Shown here piece after piece: positions 6,353-9,412 of a stretch of 9,412 nt of DNA. The first letter of the stretch is position 1. Each line of letters begins with the position of its first letter. The DNA is from Phycisphaerales bacterium (GTDB taxonomy: Bacteria > Planctomycetota > Phycisphaerae > Phycisphaerales > UBA1924): the NCBI GenBank assembly GCA_025453375.1, contig JALOQT010000020.1, forward strand, positions 1 through 9,412, read 5' to 3'. The translations under genes were made by a program, and so were the position numbers. The notes below the pieces were generated by a model. The model was not told the DNA's origin, did no database searches, and was given only the letters and a program-made list of their open reading frames with translations.

Positions 6353-6384
6353 CAACAGGCCCCGCCGTGGGGCGGAGCCTGTTG
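6353..6384 (-). terminator. possible terminator or attenuator hairpin after rpmB
   Basis: CAACAGGC (6353-6360) pairs with GCCTGTTG (6377-6384). After one mismatch, CCGCC pairs with GGCGG around a GTGG loop, giving a 14-position stem with 13 pairs. On the minus strand it lies 136 bases after the rpmB stop and 110 bases before the PSP1 start. The bases after it (TCGTTACACTC) are only mildly T-rich, so it could equally be an attenuator, a processing site or an inert palindrome. Confidence 0.4.
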
Positions 6385-6464
6385 ATATTCAGCTCGTGTT
6401 GATGACGTCGACTATCGAGTCATGCGCTATCGGGCCAGCCTCGAGCGCCGCCTTCGGCCACCGC

Positions 6465-6480
6465 GAAGATGTGCATCTTC
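6465..6480. repeat. small palindrome downstream of rpmB
   Basis: GAAGATG and CATCTTC form a seven-base-pair stem with a two-base loop. It is 39 bases past the rpmB stop on the minus strand and has no T tract. It resembles, in size and GATG/CATC core, the palindrome at 7050-7068, so both may belong to one family of short interspersed palindromes. Confidence 0.5.
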
Positions 6481-6519
6481 ACTCGGCCCTCGGCCCTCAC
6501 ACCTCGGCCCTGCTTGGCC

Positions 6520-6798
6520 TCAGCCCGCCTTCGCGGCCTTCTGCTGACGCGTCCACCCATCGCGACGCTTCAAGGGCTTGACCACCAGGCCCTGCTTGAT
6601 CGCCTTGGTGCTGGCACGCACGATCGTCGGCACGCCGTCGATCACCGCGGTGATCTTCTGCAGGTTCGGGCGGAACTTGCGCCGCGTGATGCCCGTCGGC
6701 TTGAGACCGAAGCCACCCTTGACGATCTTCTGGCCGCGCCAGGTGCGCTGCTTGCCGTACGACGACTTCTTACCAGTAAACGCGCAGACGAAAGGCAT
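6520..6798 (-). CDS. rpmB: large ribosomal subunit protein bL28
   Basis: bL28 is a small basic protein of the 50S subunit. The 92 residues carry the expected pattern: VCAFTGKKSSYG at the start, GGFGLKPTGITRRKFRPNLQKI in the centre, then DGVPTIVRASTKAIKQGLVVKP and a Lys/Ala-rich tail. Only one cysteine (C5) is present, so this is the zinc-free form; zinc-binding bL28 proteins carry paired CXXC motifs. The ATG at 6798 follows CGGAG six bases upstream, one of the few believable ribosome binding sites in the window. It faces away from aroA, and the 272 bases between them should hold its promoter, although no clear -35/-10 pair can be read. The PSP1 gene lies 276 bases downstream on the same strand, with hairpins between. 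Confidence 0.96.
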   Translation of the reverse strand: MPFVCAFTGKKSSYGKQRTWRGQKIVKGGFGLKPTGITRRKFRPNLQKITAVIDGVPTIVRASTKAIKQGLVVKPLKRRDGWTRQQKAAKAG

Positions 6799-6948
6799 GG
6801 GAAGCTCCGAAAAATCAGTTCAACCCCACCGCCCGCAACGCCCGCAAAGGGCTCCGCGACGGGCCTCGATTCTTGGCGCGCCGCCCGCCCCAGGCAAGCC
6901 CACCCACACTCACCCAATCACCCACCAAACACACGCTCCCACCCCGTG

Positions 6949-6969
6949 GCACGGCTTTCCAAGCCGTGC
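6949..6969. repeat. short palindromic repeat, GCACGGCTT/AAGCCGTGC
   Basis: A perfect nine-base-pair inverted repeat with a TCC loop lies in the gap between rpmB and aroA. There is no T tract on either side, so termination is unlikely. Its design (8-9 bp stem, three-base pyrimidine loop) matches the palindrome 80 bases further on at 7050-7068, which suggests interspersed REP-type elements. Confidence 0.65.
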
Positions 6970-7022
6970 AAACCTCCCCACCACGTCACTTCCTCACCCC
7001 TCACCAATCACACGACCCCACC

Positions 7023-7035
7023 TGCGTTGAACGCA
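7023..7035. promoter_or_regulatory. 13-base palindrome upstream of aroA (possible operator)
   Basis: TGCGTTGAACGCA reads the same on both strands around a central G. It is 36 bases before the preferred aroA start and has the size of a dimeric regulator site, but with a single copy and no known matching regulator this is a weak suggestion. Confidence 0.25.
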
Positions 7036-7049
7036 CAATGCCTTGCCAC

Positions 7050-7068
7050 GCAGATGCTTCGCATCTGC
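7050..7068. repeat. short palindromic repeat, GCAGATGC/GCATCTGC
   Basis: A perfect eight-base-pair inverted repeat around TTC ends two bases before the ATG at 7071. If aroA starts there, the hairpin would be in the ribosome binding region and could hinder initiation. If aroA starts at the in-frame ATG at 7038, the repeat is translated. Confidence 0.65.
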
Positions 7069-7070
7069 CG

Positions 7071-8537
7071 ATGTACCGTCAGCCGATGCCCCTGTCTCCC
7101 CGCCACCTCGCCGACCTGCCCATCGACCAGTGGCCCCACGCCATCACCATCGAGCCCCTGACCGCCCCGCCAAGCCTCCGCCCCAGCACCATCCGCCCGC
7201 CCGGCAGCAAAAGCCTCACCAACCGCGCCCTCCTGCTCGCCGCCCTGGCCCATGGCGACTCGACCCTCACCGGCGCGCTGCTCGACGCGGATGACGCGCA
7301 AGTCATGCTCCGCGCCCTGCGCGCCCTCGGCGCTCAGATCGACATCACCCCCGAGCTTGATGCCCACACCGGCGCGCCCACCGCCAACGCCACCATCCGC
7401 ATCACCGGCGTCCACGGCCGCTGGCGCACCGCCGGCCCCGCACCGATCACCCTCGCGCTCAACAACGCCGGCACCGCCACGCGCTTCCTCACCGCCGCCG
7501 CGATCCTTCAACCACCCACCAGCCCGGGCATCATCATCGATGGCAACGCCCGCATGCGCCAGCGCCCCATCGCCGAACTGGTCAGCGCGCTCAACGCCCT
7601 CACCGATCGCGCCCCGCGCGTCACGCACCTCGGCGCCGAGGGCTACCCGCCCGTGCTCGTCCCGCCGATGGCCATCGAGTCGATCAGCGCACGGGCCCAG
7701 CCCTTCGGGCGCACATCCTCCGGCCAGTTCATCAGCGCGCTGCTGCTGATCGCCCCCTTCCTGCCGCAGGGCCTCGAACTGGCCTTCACCGACGCGCCCA
7801 CCAGCCCCAGCTACATCCAGATGACCGCCGCCCTGCTGGCACGCCTGGGCGTCCCCATCGATGGCCACATCCGCGCCGCCAGCACGCTCCGCATCGCCCC
7901 GCACACCCTCCGCGGCTTCACCCTCGACATCGAACCCGACGCCTCCGGCGCCACCTATTTCCACGCCGCCGAAGCCCTCCTGAACCACGCCTGGGGCCAG
8001 TCCCCCACCACCACCGAGTCCGCTTGGGACAAGTCCCCCACCTGCCCAGAAAGCCTCCAGGGCGACGCCGCCTTCGCCGACATCGCCCGCGCCTGGCGCG
8101 CCGATCCTCTCGATCTGGACATGGCCGACATGCCAGACGCCGCCATGACCGCCGCCGTCCTCGCCGCCTTCTCCGACGGCACCAGCACCCTCCGCGGCTT
8201 GCGCACCCTCCGCGTCAAAGAAACCGATCGCCTCGGCGCCCTCGTCAACGAACTGGCCAAACTCAACATCGTCGCCCAGCCCTTCACCCACACCAACGCG
8301 CAAGGCCAGCCAGACGAAGGCCTCACCATCACGCCCCCACTGCTCCCCACCGGCCGCCGCGGCATCAACTGCACACCCGCCGCCAGCCCCGTCGAGTTCG
8401 ACACCTACGACGACCACCGCATGGCCATGAGCCTCGCCCTCATCGGCCTGCTCCGCCCCAACATCACGATCCGCGACCCCGCGTGCGTCCGCAAAACCTA
8501 CCCCACCTACTGGCGCGACCTCGCCCGCGTGCAGTAA
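7071..8537 (+). CDS. aroA: 3-phosphoshikimate 1-carboxyvinyltransferase (EPSP synthase)
   Basis: AroA joins phosphoenolpyruvate to shikimate 3-phosphate, the sixth step of the shikimate pathway to chorismate. Counted from the ATG at 7071 the 488 residues contain all family signatures: PPGSKSLTNRALLLAALAHG (43-62, with K47), LNNAGTATRFLTA (130-142), DGNARMRQRPI (157-167), SSGQFISALLL (216-226), DMADMPDAAMT (350-360), RVKETDRLGAL (381-391) and DTYDDHRMAMS (445-455). The usual length is about 430-450. The excess includes about 25 residues near 306-329 with two WxxSPT repeats, placed between DASGATYFHAA and QGDAAFADI. F139 stands where E. coli has Pro101. Alternative starts are ATGs at 7086 and 7038; none has a ribosome binding site. 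The antisense frame over the same region is a by-product of base composition. Confidence 0.95.
   Translation: MYRQPMPLSPRHLADLPIDQWPHAITIEPLTAPPSLRPSTIRPPGSKSLTNRALLLAALAHGDSTLTGALLDADDAQVMLRALRALGAQIDITPELDAHTGAPTANATIRITGVHGRWRTAGPAPITLALNNAGTATRFLTAAAILQPPTSPGIIIDGNARMRQRPIAELVSALNALTDRAPRVTHLGAEGYPPVLVPPMAIESISARAQPFGRTSSGQFISALLLIAPFLPQGLELAFTDAPTSPSYIQMTAALLARLGVPIDGHIRAASTLRIAPHTLRGFTLDIEPDASGATYFHAAEALLNHAWGQSPTTTESAWDKSPTCPESLQGDAAFADIARAWRADPLDLDMADMPDAAMTAAVLAAFSDGTSTLRGLRTLRVKETDRLGALVNELAKLNIVAQPFTHTNAQGQPDEGLTITPPLLPTGRRGINCTPAASPVEFDTYDDHRMAMSLALIGLLRPNITIRDPACVRKTYPTYWRDLARVQ
7992..8043. repeat. direct repeat inside aroA, 33-base period
   Basis: TGGGGCCAGTCCCCCACC (7992-8009) and TGGGACAAGTCCCCCACC (8025-8042) match at 16 of 18 positions and are 33 bases apart, a whole number of codons. 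The second copy holds the palindrome GGGAC-AA-GTCCC. They encode WGQSPT (308-313) and WDKSPT (319-324), in a segment most EPSP synthases lack. Confidence 0.65.
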
Positions 8538-8545
8538 CCTCGCCG

Positions 8546-8667
8546 AGGCACCCACATCCACCGCACGCGCGCCTCCCCTTCTCCCGCCCCGCGCCCACCC
8601 CTTCTCCCGCCCCGCGGGAGAAGGTGCCAAGCGAGCGTCCAGCGAGCGAAGGCGGATGAGGGTGCCT
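8546..8667. repeat. long imperfect palindrome, REP/MITE-like (copy B)
   Basis: The outer arms GGCACCCACATCC (8547-8559) and GGATGAGGGTGCC (8654-8666) pair at 12 of 13 positions. At the centre, CCTTCTCCCGC (8600-8610) and GCGGGAGAAGG (8614-8624) form a perfect 11-base-pair stem around CCC. The left side of the hairpin is duplicated: a 19-base stretch at 8575-8593 recurs exactly at 8598-8616. The right half matches copy A at 4658-4703. It lies between aroA and the EVE-domain gene, and no open frame fits it. Confidence 0.82.
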
Positions 8668-8676
8668 CTCCTCTTC

Positions 8677-8704
8677 CTCGTCACTCGTCACTCGCCACTC
8701 CTCT
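8677..8704. repeat. heptamer tandem array, CTCGTCA
   Basis: Units CTCGTCA, CTCGTCA, CTCGCCA and a decayed CTCCTCT follow palindrome copy B in the same order and orientation as the array that follows copy A. It ends 19 bases before the start of the EVE-domain gene, so it is part of that gene's leader or promoter region. Confidence 0.75.
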
Positions 8705-8723
8705 CACATCTCTACTCTCCCCC

Positions 8724-9158
8724 ATGCCCACCTGGCTCTTCAAAACCGAGCCTTCCGAGTTCCCCTTCGCCAAGCTCGCCGCCGCCGCCGGCGGCACGAT
8801 GTGGGACGGCGTGGCCAACCCCACCGCGCTCATCCACCTGCGATCCTGCGCCGTCGGCGATCACGTCTACATCTATCACACCGCCAGCGAGAAGGCCATC
8901 GTCGGCCTCGCCGTCGTCACCAAAGCCGCGTATCCAGACCCCGCCCGCCCGGAGCTCAATGATCGCGCCGAGCCGCGCTTCGCCGTCGTCAATCTCCGTC
9001 GCGTGATGGACGTCAAAGCCCCGCTCACCCTCGCCGCGATCAAGGCCGACCCGCGCTCTGCCGAGTTTGACCTGCTGCGCCAATCGCGCCTCAGCGTCAT
9101 GCCCGTGCCGCCGGCGCTGGCCAAGATCATCGACTCGCTCACCGGCCTGAAGCGCTAG
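8724..9158 (+). CDS. EVE-domain protein, THYN1-like
   Basis: The 144 residues are almost exactly one EVE domain, a fold of the PUA superfamily that in studied members binds modified bases in nucleic acids. The family signatures are in order: WLFKTEPS (4-11), MWDGVANPTALIHLR (26-40), GDHVYIYH (45-52), GLAVV (61-65), YPDP (70-73) and LRQSRLSVMPV (118-128). The pattern fits the thymocyte nuclear protein 1 group. Bacterial members are usually single-domain proteins of unknown ligand, sometimes fused to or near restriction systems; nothing like that lies beside it here. No signal peptide or membrane segment is present, so it should be cytoplasmic. There is no ribosome binding site before the ATG. 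Its TAG stop overlaps the stop of the convergent gene on the other strand. Confidence 0.93.
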   Translation: MPTWLFKTEPSEFPFAKLAAAAGGTMWDGVANPTALIHLRSCAVGDHVYIYHTASEKAIVGLAVVTKAAYPDPARPELNDRAEPRFAVVNLRRVMDVKAPLTLAAIKADPRSAEFDLLRQSRLSVMPVPPALAKIIDSLTGLKR

Positions 9159-9412
9159 CGCCCCATCTCACGTCCCATCTCTCGCTTCAGCCCCCGCACC
9201 GCCTCGCGCAGCGACGCCGCCTCCGCGTCACCCTCCAGCCACGCCACCGCCTTGTCGCGCAGCACCGGGCTGCTGCGCTCGGCCAGCACCATCGCCAGGC
9301 CGATGCCCCGCAGCGCCGCTCGCCGCTCCGCCGCCGGCCACGCACGGCTCATCACCTCCAACCGCTCCGCCGCCTCCAGCGCCGTCCCATCCCCACGCGC
9401 GTGCAGCGAAAA
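9155..9412 (-). CDS. C-terminal part of a hypothetical protein (partial, enters from right edge)
   Basis: The frame is open from the right edge to a TAG at 9157-9155, giving at least 85 residues. A TTG at 9361 could act as a start, but the frame continues to the edge without a stop, so the gene more likely begins outside the window. The visible part is Ala/Arg/Glu-rich and looks helical throughout (ALEAAERLEVMSRAWPAAERR, GLAMVLAERSSPVLRDKAVAW), and ends in the tandem tetrapeptide REMGREMGR. I do not recognise a family. It is convergent with the EVE-domain gene, and the two stop codons share bases. Codon composition matches the neighbours. Confidence 0.5.
   Translation of the reverse strand, partial: FSLHARGDGTALEAAERLEVMSRAWPAAERRAALRGIGLAMVLAERSSPVLRDKAVAWLEGDAEAASLREAVRGLKREMGREMGR

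Noticed and set aside
6244..6519. Search for a tRNA or other structured RNA in the rpmB-PSP1 gap
   Set aside because: No cloverleaf with a T-arm consensus was found; only isolated hairpins occur.
8598..8624. Central hairpin of palindrome copy B considered as the aroA terminator
   Set aside because: The stem is strong, but no T tract follows on either strand, and the same structure is part of a repeated element. It might still slow transcription, but I do not call it a terminator.
7008..8684. Long open frame on the minus strand opposite aroA (558 codons)
   Set aside because: It is Gly/Ala/Glu-rich with no motif, lies antisense to a clearly conserved AroA and crosses the palindromic repeat. 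Long antisense frames are expected in GC-rich genes.
8724..9158. EVE gene considered as part of a restriction or defence island
   Set aside because: EVE domains can sit beside modification-dependent restriction enzymes, but the neighbours here are aroA and a non-nuclease hypothetical; no methyltransferase, helicase or nuclease motif is present.

Overview
The window is a GC-rich stretch of bacterial chromosome made mainly of ordinary housekeeping genes. The organism is most likely a member of the Planctomycetota, possibly class Phycisphaerae. The pointers are the PSP1-family protein with a Cys-rich insert and Gly-rich tail, the kinase-adenylyltransferase HldE fusion (so a Gram-negative envelope with heptose), scarce Shine-Dalgarno sequences and many small palindromic and tandem repeats between genes. 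This placement is inference from style and protein families; no marker gene settles it.

Layout from left to right: the last codons of an unidentified + strand gene (1-48); truA (minus, ends at 102), carrying a roughly 40-residue insertion; a divergent 85-residue orphan protein (1168-1425); a Bax inhibitor-1-like membrane protein with the best ribosome binding site in the window (1560-2342); a heptamer array, a textbook terminator and an octamer array (2354-2472); tadA (2500-3009) and hldE (3072-4571), probably co-transcribed; a composite palindrome plus heptamer repeat (4580-4750); on the minus strand, rpmB (6520-6798) followed downstream by a PSP1/RicT-like gene (4741-6243); divergent from rpmB, aroA (7071-8537) behind two small palindromes; a second copy of the composite repeat (8546-8704); a THYN1-like EVE-domain protein (8724-9158); and a convergent gene running off the right edge (9155-9412).

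The genes do not form one pathway. Three concern RNA or translation (TruA pseudouridylation, TadA wobble deamination, bL28). One is envelope biosynthesis (HldE), one is the shikimate pathway (AroA), and the others are a membrane protein, a PSP1 protein, an EVE-domain protein and hypotheticals. I find no defence system, mobile element, CRISPR array, phage gene, tRNA or rRNA.

The unexplained structure is in the repeats: at least four small repeat types with periods of 7 or 8 bp or palindromic form, packed around gene ends. In two cases they supply a stop codon, and in one case a repeat appears to sit in frame inside aroA. I see no strong case for a new multi-gene system here.
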